A stretch of 64,000 nucleotides of DNA from Crocodylus rhombifer. Lineage: Eukaryota > Chordata > Crocodylia > Crocodylidae. The position numbers and the translations under genes are program-made. Location of the stretch: NCBI GenBank assembly GCA_038503035.1, contig JAVSML010024356.1, positions 322,824-386,823 of the forward strand. Direction: 5' to 3'. Positions 35,631 to 46,985 of the stretch are shown one piece after another. Numbering within the stretch: position 1 is the stretch's first letter; the number at the start of each line of letters is the position of its first letter. The notes beneath the pieces are model-generated. The model made no database searches, was not told the DNA's origin, and saw only the letters and a program-made list of their open reading frames with translations.

Positions 35631-35786
35631 AGTCAGCTTATGGCCGTTATTCCTTGCAACTCCCAGTAGTGCTTGGGGGAACAGGGATTCTCCCATTGTC
35701 TGCTGGTCCCTCTGGGCAAGTTTGTAGGAGGCCACCAGATCACCTCTCAGCCTTCTTTTTGTAGGCTGAACAGGTTCAGGTCCCAT
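35469..35786 (-). pseudogene. CR1 ORF2 C-terminal fragment running into an insertion
   Basis: Begins with KRRLRGDLVASYKLAQRD, the last conserved segment of CR1 ORF2 (compare KRRLRGDLVAVHRL in the 56-kb copy), and runs through NNGHKL. After about 35632 the CR1 similarity ends and the frame continues into unrelated inserted sequence, so the final third of the peptide is not CR1. Confidence 0.75.
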
Positions 35787-36516
35787 AGTCTCTCCTCATA
35801 GGGTCTACCCTGCTGCCCCCGATCATGCAAGTGGCCCTCCTCTGGATCCTTTCCATGCTGTCCACATCCCTCCTCAAGTGCAGCACCCAGAACTGGACAC
35901 AGTACTCCAGCTGCGGCCTGACCAACATCCCATAGAGGGGGAGGATCACCTCCTTCAACCTGCTCGTGATGCATCTACAGATGCATGATAAGGTGTGGTT
36001 AGCCTTCCTGACCGTGTCCCCACATTGGCAGCCCATGTTCATCTTGGAATCAATAGCGACTCCAAGATCTTTTTCTGCCTCTGTGCTGACAAGAAGGAAG
36101 CTCCCCAGCCTGTAGGTATGCTGCTGGTTTTTTCTCCCCAAGTGTAACACCTTGCAATTGTCCGTACTGAAACCCATCCTATGCTCATCCGCCCACCTCT
36201 GTAACTTGTTGAGATCTAGTTGTAGCCTGTCCCTCCCTTCTAGCATGCTCACTTCTCCCCACATCTTAGTGTCATCTGTGAACTTGAACAAGGTGCTTTC
36301 CACCCCCTCATCCAAGTCACCGAGGAAGATATTGAACAGTGGGGGCCCAAAGACCGAGCCCTGGGGAACCCTACTGCCCACCTCCCTCCATGTTGAAAAG
36401 GAACCGTCCACCACCACTCTCTGGGTATGGCCCTCCAGCCAATTTGCGACCCATCTGACTGCATAGGCATCGACAGCACAGTCACCTAATTTTTTAATGA
36501 GGATGGGACGAGACAA
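35776..36516 (-). pseudogene. CR1 ORF2 fragment: reverse transcriptase core and C-terminus
   Basis: 246-residue open segment. VPQGSVFGPPLFNIF at residues 50-64 is RT motif 4. FTDD at residues 79-82 is the catalytic box, with T where CR1 usually has A (FADD). ADEHRMGFSTDNCKVLHLGR and KDLGVAIDSKM follow, then the YGMLVRPQLEYCVQFW and RIQRRATCMIGG regions. The preceding stretch 36517-36590 is interrupted by a stop, and the C-terminal RPYEERLRDLNLF segment is shifted into another frame at about 35786. Confidence 0.92.
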
Positions 36517-36653
36517 TGTCGAAGGCCTTCCTAAAGTCCAGCAAGACTATGTCCACCACAACACCTGCGTCCAAGGCTTTTGTGCCCTAGTTGTAGAATA
36601 CCACCAGGTTGGTCTGACAGGACCTGCCTCTAATGAACCCATGTTGATTGCCT

Positions 36654-37808
36654 CTAAGCATAATCTCCCCTGCTGATGTGCTCCTGGATAATTTTTTCAA
36701 GGAGCTTCCCCAGGGCCGAGGTAAAACTAATGAGCCTATAGATCCCCGGGTCCTCTTTCCTCCCTTTTTGGAAAATGGGGACCACTTTGGCCCTTTTCCA
36801 GTCCTCTGGCACCTTGCCAGAGCACCACAAGTGCTCGTAAAGCTGTGCCAGGGGTCCCACAATGACCTCTGCCAGTTCCCTCAGCACTCTGGGTTGGAGA
36901 TCATTGGGACCTGCTGATTTGAACACATCTAGTCCTTCCAGAAGTTCCCCAACTAGGTTCTCACTGACCCTGGGCCTGGCTGCGCCTCCCCTGGGTCTGT
37001 CTGGATTCCCAGTAGGGGGGATGTCCCTGTCCCTGCTCAGAAAAATGGAAGAAAAGAAACTATTAAAGAGATTAGCTTTGTTGCCTTGTGGTACCACCAG
37101 ATTACCAAGCATGTCCTGCAAAAGCCCCACATTACTTGGTACCTTCTTTTTACCCCATATGTATTTAAAAAAGAACTTTTTGTTATCTTGTTCCATCTCT
37201 GCCTTAGCTTTCCTAACAGCCCCACTACAATCCCAAGCAATGGAGGTATAATCTTCCTTGGTGATGGCCCCTCCCTTCCATTGGGTGTACACCTTCTTTT
37301 TGGCTTTGAGACATTCCTGGATGCTTTTGGTGAGCCATGGAGGCTTTTGAGCACTCTTGCCACTTTGATCCACATGAGGGATTGTCACCGATTGGGCTTG
37401 GAGGATCATCTCCTTAAGGAACGACCACTCCTCTTGGACTCCCAACTCCCCTTCCCTCCAGGACCTCAGTGCCTCCCTGACTAGTCTCCTTACCTCATTG
37501 AAATCCATCCTCCTGAAGTCCAGGGCTACTGCCTTACTGCTGGCCTTTGACACCCTGCGCTGGATTGTGCATTCCAGCAGGCAATGATCGCTATCACCCA
37601 GGTGGTCAAGCTCCCACAGTCCCCTCATCAAGTCGTCATCTGTGGCCAGGATCAGATCCAACAAGGCATTTCCCCTGGTGGGGATGTGCACCTCCTGGGT
37701 TAGATGGAGGTCCTGTAATTCAGCTAGGAACCCACGTGAGCAGTCAGACCTGGCTGACTGCTCTTCCCAGCAGTTGTCCGGATACTTCAATTCACCCATG
37801 ATGACCAC
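36654..37808 (-). pseudogene. CR1 ORF2 fragment: endonuclease C-terminus to RT N-terminus
   Basis: The longest open segment in the window (384 residues). The start holds the end of the endonuclease (NALLDLILAT, then GDSDHCLLE with the SDH catalytic motif). The centre has PPWLTKSIQECLKAKKK and the linker. The last third begins the reverse transcriptase (KSAGPNDLQPRVLREL, VPEDWKRAKVVPIFQKG, YRLISFTSALGKLLEKII). It stops at a frame change near 36654. The family usually reads NYRPVSLTS where this copy reads IYRLISFTS. Confidence 0.9.
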
Positions 37809-38191
37809 ATCCCTTGACTTGACTGCCTCTGCGAGCTGAACAGAGAATTCCCAGTCCAGCTCTTCCCCCTGGTTAGGTGCCTATAGTAGACCCCCACCAT
37901 TAGGTCCCTTTCCCCCCAACCCCCTTGTATTCTGTCCCTAAGCACCTCAGTCTGCCCTACCTCAGAGCCAGTGCTGTTTGCTGAGGATGTGTATTGCTTT
38001 TTGATGTAGAGTGCCACACCCTCACCTTTCCTCCTCATTCTATCCCATCTATATAGCTTATAGCCCTTGATGTTTACCACCCAGTCGTGCATTGGATCCC
38101 ACCAAGTTTCAGTGAGCCCCACTATGTCTGGGTTTGTGTTAGCTAGCAGGAGGGCAAGTTCCTCCTGCTTGTTGCCCATATTATGAGGCAT
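37787..38191 (-). pseudogene. CR1 ORF2 fragment: endonuclease N-terminal part
   Basis: 134-residue open segment starting in the NxGNKQEEL region, followed by DIVGLTETWWD, which carries the glutamate of the endonuclease active site, and by GEGVALYIKKQY. These are typical of CR1 endonuclease domains. The frame is lost at its C-terminal end, where the following SSQRQSSQGMW tail departs from the family; the domain continues in another frame from about 37808. Confidence 0.85.
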
Positions 38192-38652
38192 TTAAGGCCT
38201 CCTGAGGGTGTACATGCCTCCCCTGCAAGCCAATGTCCAGAAATATATACCTGCATTAAAGTTCAGAAATATACCTGAACTGCCAAAAGCCTCCCCTGCT
38301 GTAACACCATCAAGTAAGGGAAAAATAGACATGGTAAGAATTCTAATATGCCTTTAAATTAACCTGATTCTTTTTTCATCTTGGATTGCAATCACTAACA
38401 TTCATTAATCAATCGTACAGCTTTTGCATGATTTGACTACTGATCAGAGTTAACAGTATTTGTCTGGGAATATGTAGTATTATATACTAGTATGCACCTG
38501 GGTAGTAAATATGTATGTACATACTACAAATTACCGTTCTCAGAAGGGGAATTAGTGGATAGAAATACTTATTTCTATTGTATACAAGAAAAAATTATAT
38601 TTTATAACATTTATTTTTCTACATGTATGCATGTGCATACATAGAGCAACAT

Positions 38653-38827
38653 AAATCAAACACTCTAAACATTAAAAGTAATAGATGGCTTTTCTTCTCA
38701 TGGTTATTAAAAACAAGCCCAGTTTAATGATGAACAAGAACATGCTGTTTCTGAAAGGCACTTCATGTGAAGAAGCTGGTTGGCTTAGTTGAATTCAAGA
38801 AACAATATCTTTATGGTCAGTACTACC
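38653..38827 (+). repeat. 175-bp direct repeat, copy 1
   Basis: The segment from 'aaatcaaacactctaaacat' to 'tatggtcagtactacc' matches 44295-44472 at clearly over 80 percent by eye, including 'gttattaaaaacaagcccag' and 'agctggttggcttagt'. The flanks do not match. It is either an unrecognised interspersed repeat or an old local duplication. Confidence 0.85.
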
Positions 38828-38832
38828 TGTGT

Positions 38833-38834
<2 letters not shown>

Positions 38835-38900
<66 letters not shown>
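38835..38900 (+). repeat. (AC)33 microsatellite
   Basis: About 66 bp of uninterrupted AC dinucleotide, the longest perfect microsatellite in the window, starting right after the 175-bp repeat. Confidence 0.97.
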
Positions 38901-38902
<2 letters not shown>

Positions 38903-39046
38903 GCAGGCAGGGTTGGCACGCCCTTCCTGAGTAAGGCTTGGTTCTCACCTGTCATAACTTGACAAGAAAGGATTTAGTAGAATTGACTCTATGAGAGATG
39001 ATACCTCACCAGTTCTGGGCACCTATCCTGTTCACAGCCTTTATGT

Positions 39047-41425
39047 CAGGGGTGGGCAAAATACAGCCCGCAGGCCCATTCTATCTAGCCCATGGGGTCC
39101 CTAAAAAAATGATATTTATCTGGCCCTGGCTGCCCATCAAAGATGACAGGAGCCAGGGAAGTAGGACCAAGGGGAAACTATGGTAGGAGCCTACAACAGC
39201 AAAACCTGCCCAGCCCCACTCCATCCAGCCAGAAGCCCCTGGCTAGGAGAGGCTTCTGGCCTGGGACTCTGGAGCTGTTCATGTCTCCCTACATGGGGTC
39301 CACACCAGTGTCCTGGGGCCAGCACCAGCAGGGCCCAGAGCGAGACAGCAGAAGCATGGGGCGTGGGCTATCAGGGGTTCTATGGAGCCAGGCTGGGATG
39401 AGCCAGCAGGGAGAGGGCAGCTGGCCCTGCTCCATAGAGCCCCTGCTGGCCAGGACCCCGAGTTCCTGCCATCCCACTCAGCCCCACCGGCAGTGGTCCC
39501 AGGGCACTGTCATGGGCCCCATGCTGCCACCCAGCTGTCCTTGGCTCCCACATGCCCACTCACTCCCCGTCCCTCCCACCCCAGCCCCACAGTACAGGCG
39601 GGGACCAGAGCATGCAGCCCTGACCCAGTGTGCCTTGCACTCACCCGTCTGGGTAAAAGGAATAGGCTCTGGGACACCCGGGGAGCTGCTACCTCCCTGG
39701 CAGCCTGGCTTGGTGCCAGGCACCTGCGGAGACTGATTGGGTCCAAAGGAAAAAAAAGGATCAGGCTGGCGGCCATTTTTGTCTTCCAGGGGCTCCTGTA
39801 GCTGCCAGGAGGCCAGGAGACTCCAGGAAAGCACCTGCTTGGCCCCAGTGGAGCAGCTGGGGCTGCAGAGGGTGACATGAGCTGGCAGGGACCCAGTCCA
39901 GGGTGTTGGAAGCCTGGGGAGATGATGTGAAATTTGGACAGGGTGCCTAAGCCTTGGTGCAGCCAGGCCCTGGCTGGCTCCCCCCATGGCCAGCCCCAGG
40001 GGGTGGTGCTGCCTCAGGGCAAAGGCCCGGGCCCCCCTTTGCACAGCAGGGACCCAGTGGCCCACTGGCAGGTTGCTCCCCCAGCCCCGGGATGGTCAGG
40101 GAGGCTCCACCAGGACAGGATTGGGCCTGCAGCTGCTTTTTTGCATTCCAGAACCTCCTGAGCAGCTGTACCAGAAGGGAGGGGAAGAGGTCGCTTTTTC
40201 CCTCCACTGAGCACCAGTTTGTCCCATGCCACTGCTCCTCAGCCTTGGCCCCAGTGCCAACTCTGGGCTCACTTGTTAGGGCTGAGTAGCAGCCACAGCA
40301 GCTAGGTAGAAACTGTTGTTCAGTGCAATGGAAAGCAGCCCCTCCCCCTCACCACCTCTGGGTAGTGTTTTCTGTGACAACCCAGAACCTGCACTGCACC
40401 AGCCTGCAGTGCGGCTCCTTCACTGCCACCTGTGAGCAGTGACAGTGTGGAACAGCCACTGGTCAGCTCACAGGTGTCAGTGAAGAAGCAGTGTGGGCTC
40501 CAGGGAGCCATAGAAAAAACTGCCTGGCGGAGGCAAGGGGGAGGAGCTGCTTTCCAGCCCACCAGACAGCAGCTTCTGTCCAGCTGCTGCTGACGGGTAA
40601 GCCCAGAGTCGGCACTGGGGCCCAGGCTAAGCAGTAGAGGTGCAGCTCCATGTGCTGGTCCCCGCTGCTACCACTGCATGCAGTGGCATGTAGGGGTGGC
40701 AGGATATGCCATAGTGGGATGGTGTAGAGTGGGTGCGGGGCATGCTGGGGTTGGCAGTGGGGAGGCACCACAGTGTGCTTAGGTTCAGGGCTGTTGCAGG
40801 GTGGGGTGGGGGTGGGTGTTGAACGGCTCAGGGCAGCGCATGCAGGGGACTCCCATGCACACCCCAACCCTCAAACCTTTCCTGCAGGCCCCATAACCAC
40901 ACCCTCTTCCACACACAATCACACACCCCACATATACAATACTCACACCCACAAACCCCCTATACCGACCCACACCTCCCCATAAACCCCAGACCCACCC
41001 ATCCATCCTTCCCCCTAACACCCCTGCACACCCCACACACTATACAAGAGTGAGACTGAATTTTGAGCCATTACGCAACCACTTCTACATATACAGCACA
41101 AATGCACACAAATCAGGACAAAAATATATTTTCATTTAATTAAAATATATTATTATGGATGTTTGATTTTTAGTACATAATTTGTGGGGGGGGGGGGTTC
41201 TGGTTCTAAGATGGCAAACCCTCTTCCCCAAAGGAATACTTTCAAGGGCAAGGGCGGGGGGGACTTCCAGTGGCAAAGGTCAGAGGTTAGGGGCAGGACT
41301 TCTGGTCCCAAGATGGTGATCAGGTGGCAGGGCACATGTCAAGGGGTGGGGCTACCCACGTGGCCCTTGACAGCTTGCCAAAACTCAGTAAGCAGCCTGC
41401 CACCTGAAATAACTGGCCATCCCTG
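39047..41425 (+). mobile_element. 2.4-kb hAT element with 8-bp target-site duplication and GC-rich cargo
   Basis: Starts 'CAGGGGTGGGCAAAATAC' and ends 'AACTGGCCATCCCTG'. The flanks 'ctttatgt' (39039-39046) and 'ctttacat' (41426-41433) match at 6 of 8. The terminal ~90 bp and ~100 bp match the 15.6-kb and 61-kb family members. The interior is GC-rich, full of overlapping ORFs on both strands (up to 197 residues) with no BED finger, RNase-H-like or hAT dimerisation signature, so the element is non-autonomous. It carries a hairpin at 40310-40590 and a CA/CCCA-rich tract at 40900-41045. A G10 run sits at 41185-41196. Confidence 0.85.
40310..40590. repeat. GC-rich imperfect palindrome within the 39-kb hAT element
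   Basis: Arms 40310-40440 and 40470-40590 pair. The inner stem is 'cttcactgccacctgtgagc' against 'gctcacaggtgtcagtgaag', and the outer parts pair 'gaaagcagcccctccccctc' with 'gggggaggagctgctttcc'. The same kind of module occurs inside the 47-kb MITE. Confidence 0.75.
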
Positions 41426-41433
41426 CTTTACAT

Positions 41434-42100
41434 GCTGGGTGGTGTGACCTTTATGGGGTCTGGAATGGGAGCTCCTCCACTCCTGCCATAGGCCTCCATT
41501 TGTACCATCCCACAGGACTCTGGTCTCAGCCATAGCATTCATCATACTTTGGTCCGCTAGGTTTGCCCAGAGAATTCCTTAACAGCAAGTCTCTGGCTTC
41601 ATGATGGGACTTCTTGATAGTTCATCTTCAATTAAAAATAAAGAAACATGGGCAGTCTGTCTGCCTTCTCACCCATTTCCGGCCTGTGTCCCACCCGCCA
41701 TCATCTGGAGGCCTCTCCATTAATTTCCAACATGCTGAATCTCTGCCCCTTGAGGGATCCAGCCAATCAAGACTGATGCTGTCCCCCCAGTTATGGCTCA
41801 TGAACTCTGCAGAAGGACAAATATGGCGTAAGTTCAGGGAAGGTGTCCTAACATCCAGAACACCACGTTCCCCTGGCCATGGTACCTGGTCGGTCCTATT
41901 CCCATCCCCAGCTAGGGCTTCCCCTGCCAGCAGCTGGATGTCTCTTCCCCAGACATCTGGGCTGCTAACTGTAAGCAGTGAGCCCAGTGGCACCATGCCC
42001 AGCATCCCAGCCATAGCATCAGCTGCCAGGAGCACAGGTAAGGGAGAGGGTGTGAGCAGGGGACTCAGCTCCTGATCCCCTCACCCTGTAACACCCCCCC
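41434..42100 (+). other. GC-moderate segment open on both strands, with a strong splice donor
   Basis: A 153-residue plus-strand frame (41614-42075) and a 135-residue minus-strand frame (41628-42035) overlap here. No domain is recognised in either. The plus strand has a consensus donor CACAG/GTAAGG at 42037/42038. It may be an unnamed repeat, a retro-copy or a lncRNA exon. It lies between two hAT elements. Confidence 0.3.
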
Positions 42101-42120
42101 ACACACACACACACACAAAC
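42095..42120 (+). repeat. (AC)n microsatellite
   Basis: C-run followed by about 11 AC units (cccccccacacacac...). Confidence 0.85.
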
Positions 42121-42770
42121 ACTTTTAATAACATTTTCATATGTGAGAGAGTAAAAGTTACTGCATGCTTTTACAAAACTGGCCAGTACCAAACTTTCAG
42201 TTATTACCAACTCTAAATCTGAGCAGCAGAACACTTTACTCCCCCATAGTCTGCAACTTAAAGACAGGGAAAAAATCTTAATTGGAGAGCTAGAAGCCCA
42301 AAATTTCACAGGTTACAGTCATCCCTGAAAGTCTGGGCAAAGAGATATGTTCACCAATTTTTCCTAAGTGCAGACAGTGTTGTAGTTAAATATATTTGTG
42401 ACAAATTAATTTTCTAATTCTAGCTTTTTTCTCTTTTTATTCCTGCTTTCACTCATTTTTTGTTTCCTTTTTCTGTATTCTCATGTCCCACTTCATGATG
42501 TATTTTGGCAATGCTTAATTATTTCACCTACCTTTCTTTTATGGTGCCTTTCTCTCCTCCTTTACTTAGCTCTCGCTTTTCTATCTATTATATATTCTTG
42601 GTACCAAATCAATCCTTTATACCCTCCATAGTGGCATATTTAATAAGCACCATACTCACATATGCAAATACATCTTGCCTTTCTGTTGTATGTAGTCCTT
42701 CAAAGGTCTATTTTGAGCCTAGATGGTACACTATGGTTTAGGCATGCCAATGGCATGCAAGGGCTAGCTA

Positions 42771-43684
42771 CAAGGTCTGTGCAAAGTGGCAAGTATTTGC
42801 TCTGGATTTGGCCCTTAAGGAGAACAATGATTCAATCTGGAGACTCGAATCACTGTCCCAATTTGATTTGGCCAAATCAGATCCAAAAGATATGGCACTG
42901 CTTTAGAGATTCAGGCATAGACTAAACAGGCAGCTGATACAGCTGCCTCCAGCTGGTAAGTCTGTTGGGGTTGGGGGAGGGAAAGGGTGTGGGGGAGGGA
43001 GGGATTGGGGTTGGGGCTGGGGCTGGGGCTGGGACCAGCTGCCAAACTGGGGCAGTGGGGCATGTTATTTGGGGAGGGGATCAGGGGGTATGATAGCACT
43101 TGGGGCAGGCCGGGGGGCGGGATGCGGGCGCAACTCACTTCAGGCAGAAGGGGGCAGGCAACAGCAGGGCATAGCCCCTGCTCCCAGTGCTGCTGTGCCT
43201 GCATCCCACGCACCCCCTGTGCCAGCTGGGCAAGTGGTGGCAGGGCAGAGCCTCCACCCTCAGTGCTGACACAGGTGTGGCAGCACTGAGAGTGGGAGCT
43301 ATGCCCTGCTGCTGCTTGCCCCCTTTGTCCCAGACTGACCAGCAAGTGGACAAGTGGCAGCAAGACAGAGCCCCTGCTCAGAGCGCTGCTGCGCCTGCAT
43401 CCTGTGCCCCCCTCCACCCCCCTTCCCAACTCCCATGCCCCCTGCCCTGGCTGGGCAGCTTGCCCCAGCCCCAATCCCTCTCTTCCCCACACCACAACAG
43501 ACTTGTCAGCTGCCTGTTTAGTCTATGGCCAAATTGCTGAATCTTTTCCAAATAGATCTGGATGCTTCAAATCGATTTGGAACTTTTAGTTAGTCTTCTG
43601 ATTCAATTTGGATTTGGAGATTCGGTCCCTGAATTGGGTCAAATCTCCAAATCGAATCAGCTACTGAAGCTTCACACAGCCCTG
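42771..43684. mobile_element. 914-bp snap-back MITE with matching target-site duplication
   Basis: The right end read in reverse, 'CAGGGCTGTGTGAAGC', matches the left end 'CAAGGTCTGTGCAAAG'. The flanks 'ctagcta' at 42764-42770 and 43685-43691 are identical (8 bp if the boundary shifts by one). Almost the whole element is one inverted repeat. 'aaacaggcagctg' (42928-42940) pairs with 'cagctgcctgttt' (43508-43520), and G-rich 42960-43035 pairs with C-rich 43430-43500. The loop lies near 43230-43280. Related ORFs on both strands (42911-43495 minus, 42987-43289 plus) are a result of this symmetry, not genes. Confidence 0.85.
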
Positions 43685-43699
43685 CTAGCTAGTGCCATA

Positions 43700-46050
43700 T
43701 CAGGCCAGGTCTGAATGACCAGGTAAGAATTCATAGCTGGACTGCTGGGTCATGGCTTTCCTCTTGAATCTACAGCAAGGCCTGGATTCACACTTCCAGA
43801 TGTGTAGGGAAACAGCTTAAGAGCTCAGCAACCATAAGTAAGTCCCTGCTTATATTTAATCCCCTCTTTAATTTAATGGAGTAGTGCAGTTGTTAGATGA
43901 GACACCTCGTGGCTTGGGGAGGCACTGCAGGTAACAGCAACCATTCTCCTGGGGCAGTTACAGGTGTCCCTTAATGTGGCTGCCCTCATGCATAACAGGT
44001 CCTAGAAGATGCTACATGTAACTACACAATAATGTAGCTTCCAGAGCTCCAAGTCCAACTCTGACTCTGGGCCCCCCTTCTCTTATCCACATACTATAAT
44101 CACATTTTTGGCAGCATCTGCTCAAGTGAGGCTAGAGGACAGTAGATGCAACATAATTGATTTAGATTCCTTGCTGCAGCAGTAACAACACGCATATTGT
44201 GCTTCAGACATATTTGGTTGGAGCCTGTACTGATATCTCTAAGATGCACAGTGTATGCATTTATATTTTAAACAATTGTTCGCCTAAAAGTAGGAAATCA
44301 AACATACTGAACATTAAAAGTAATAGATAACTTTTCATCTTATAGTTATTAAAAACAAGCCCAGTTTAGTGATGAACAAGAAAATGTTTTTTTTCTAAGG
44401 GGCACTTCATGTGAAGCAAGCTGGTTGGCTTAGTCTAATACAAGAAACAATATCTCCATGGTCAGCACTACCCATTCCCTTGTTTGCTCTGTACAAAGGT
44501 GGCAGAAGCTAAATGGGCATAAAACCTGAATCACCCAACACCACCAAAGGGTGGTTTCCTTATGATCTACTGAGGGGCTACTGATGGGGACCCTGTGAAA
44601 ACGCCTGGCATGATACATCCTACGTTCTAATTCCTCAGTGGATCTCAATCTGGTAGTTTCCACAAGTAGTTGATTCACTTGCAGGCTGATTAGTGAAGGT
44701 TCAGTGACTTTAAAAATCAGGCCCTAATCTAGTAGAGTTTAACAAAATACTACCGGTAATTTTGTTTGTAGAAGTGAATCCTCTATAATGTAATGAGTAT
44801 TTCCTCTGGACTTTAATTTGATTATGTGGATTAAGACATAGAATCAGCCATATTTGCATAAATCTCTTCAGTTTTGTGAATGGTAAAGAAAATTCTTATT
44901 TATATAGTTTTGCTTGGGAACCTAAAATCTACATTTTTAAATATAAATGAGACAATTATATTCAACATTACTGAAACAAGATGACAGAAAACCTTGTGTA
45001 CCAGTTCTATATCTGCAAATCCCAGTTTTTTTAGACCAAGCCTGCAATCTGTATTTTACCCAGTCATATCCCAATTTCCTCCTTAAGACAAGCTGCAAAT
45101 TGAGTTTATAGTTTATTTTAATATTTCCTGCCATCAAATTATATGGATAAGAAATCCTGTATACTCATGCCATAATCCCATTTCTGACAAAGAGAAGAAT
45201 ATACAGGCCTGTAGTATAATATTGTCATGCAAACTGATCTGTGTCTTCCCATCTTAGCCAGCCCAGACTTTGACATCTTTTAAAGTAAACAACATATTTT
45301 CTTTAAATTAGCTGGAAAAGAAACATAGGAACTTCCCATGGAAAACAGATAATATCTTGAAAGATTAACAAAGTAACTGATAGTGAAGTATGCTGTGGAG
45401 GTTACAGTTCTGTTAAGAAATGAGCTGTTCTCAAAGCACTTCAGTGAAATACTGCTACATAATATAAGACATGCAACGTCTTTATTTTTCAGTGTGCATG
45501 AGGCTTGGTGACAAGTATGCTTTATTTCATTAGACAGTAAACAAGAGTCCACATCTTAAACAATGAAACAATAAAAAGAAACAATTGTATATTTAAGTAT
45601 TTTTAAAAAGGATAAGAAAATACTTTGTATTCCTAAAGCATAGTGTAACAGAAGAGGGGGAAAAAAGCACATTAGTTTCTTTATGAAACATTTGAATGTA
45701 CTCCCATTTGCTAAGGGACCTAAATCATCATCAGTAAATGAAAATAGGAAGTTAACATACCTATTCAGACTTCAGATCAGTTATTCAACAGGACATTTCA
45801 GAGTGCAGATTACTGTAACATTGGAAAAGAGAAATATATGTGATTAAATTCAGATTTATTTTTAATTCTGCTAGGATTATTATTGTAAACAAGAAAATAT
45901 ACAAATTATTCCCAAATTAAGTCTCTTTAAATATAATACCTTACAAGCAAATATACAGCAAAAGGATGTTAACTAATCTGGTATTAAATAATATTTGAAA
46001 GATGAATGGGTTTATGATCAGAGTGTGTTGGGGCAATGGTGTAGCTGGGA
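43700..46050. other. AT-rich intergenic DNA
   Basis: Contains the second copy of the 175-bp repeat (44295-44472) and otherwise nothing recognised. ORFs of 60-90 residues are chance. Confidence 0.45.
44295..44472 (+). repeat. 178-bp direct repeat, copy 2
   Basis: Matches 38653-38827 over its full length with scattered substitutions and a few small gaps. It begins 'aaatcaaacatactgaacat' and ends 'ccatggtcagcactacc'. Here no AC microsatellite follows. Confidence 0.85.
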
Positions 46051-46060
46051 TGGTCCAGGA

Positions 46061-46390
46061 CGGTACTGCTCAACATATCTAGCCCTGTGGGCCAGATGAG
46101 TGGCATGGGACCAGTCTGTGGGTCAGATCATGAGCATGTGGTTGGTCAGTAGCCTGATCCAGCACAGGGTCAGTCTGCGGGTGCCATCTACTGTTCCAGT
46201 GCAATCTGGAACACCAGACCCTGTTGCAGTGCGATTCTGTACGCCGGCCTGACCCTGCAGGCCAGATCTGGCCATGCCATAACCCTGTGCCCTGTCCCAA
46301 CCCCATGTACTGGATCTGGTTGCAGCATGAGCCCCATGTGATCCAACAGATGACTACTTCAACCCGGGGGCCAGGCGTTGAGCACCACTG
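46061..46390 (+). mobile_element. 330-bp hAT-like MITE with target-site duplication
   Basis: Left end 'CGGTACTGCTCAAC' pairs with the reverse complement of the right end, 'CAGTGGTGCTCAAC'. Flanks 'gtccagga' (46053-46060) and 'tcccagga' (46391-46398) match at 6 of 8. The interior is moderately GC-rich with 'ctagccctgtgggccaga' type subterminal sequence. No transposase. Confidence 0.75.
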
Positions 46391-46985
46391 TCCCAGGAAA
46401 TTCATGAAAGGATTTTTATGGATGATCTCTTATTGCCTAAACTGCAGATTGGGAGAGACTTAAACAAGCTTTAGAATGCAGTACATTGTTCTTCAGGTCC
46501 TTGAAGATGTGCTTCAAATTAGAAATTGCACTACATTTGTCTGTGTCTATCCCAACTATGCAGTTTGTCCCCCGCACACCAAAAAATCACTCACAAAATC
46601 CCCTGCCTTTATAAAGAGGAAGTTATTGAATAAGATATATATTTTAGTGTAAGATCTTGGCAAGATAAGTGCACATGTACATGGAGCCTAACCTGGGAAA
46701 TCTTGAAGGGATCTGCTTTCCCAGGACAGATCTTCCACACTTTCTGAAAATCAGGCCCCCATAACACAGCTCAAGTTAGACTACAGACATCAAGTTGTCC
46801 ATATTCACTAGCCACTTTTAAGCATCTCAGCCTGAAACTATTATTAGCACTATTACACATAAGGTTTGATCCTGCATTCATGCCCCAGGTCACTTCAGTG
46901 GGAACCACAAAGAACAGAGCATACTATCCAAAACAGGCACAAAGATAAATAAATAAACAAATCGCACTTTATAAAAGTAAACATA

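Larger units (their letters stand above)
35013..38310 (-). mobile_element. CR1 LINE, nearly full ORF2, inactivated
   Basis: Non-LTR retrotransposon on the minus strand, with its 3' end at about 35013 (cagtttcatagttggtaggg on plus) and ORF2 remains up to 38191. Order 5' to 3': apurinic-type endonuclease (about 38190-37450), linker with PPWL motif, reverse transcriptase (about 37000-36000), and the C-terminal region ending in a conserved ERIQRRAT segment. The coding region is broken by stops and frame changes near 37800, 36655, 36590-36520 and 35780, and by an insertion of about 380 bp at 35245-35630. The 5' UTR/ORF1 is not recognised. CR1 is the dominant LINE of birds, turtles and crocodilians. 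Confidence 0.92.

Noticed and set aside
38835..38900. CRISPR-like regular repeat
   Set aside because: This is a plain AC microsatellite with no spacers; the window is eukaryotic.
39143..40985. Many ORFs of 100-197 residues
   Set aside because: All are inside the 39-kb non-autonomous hAT element, occur on both strands and reflect GC-rich cargo.
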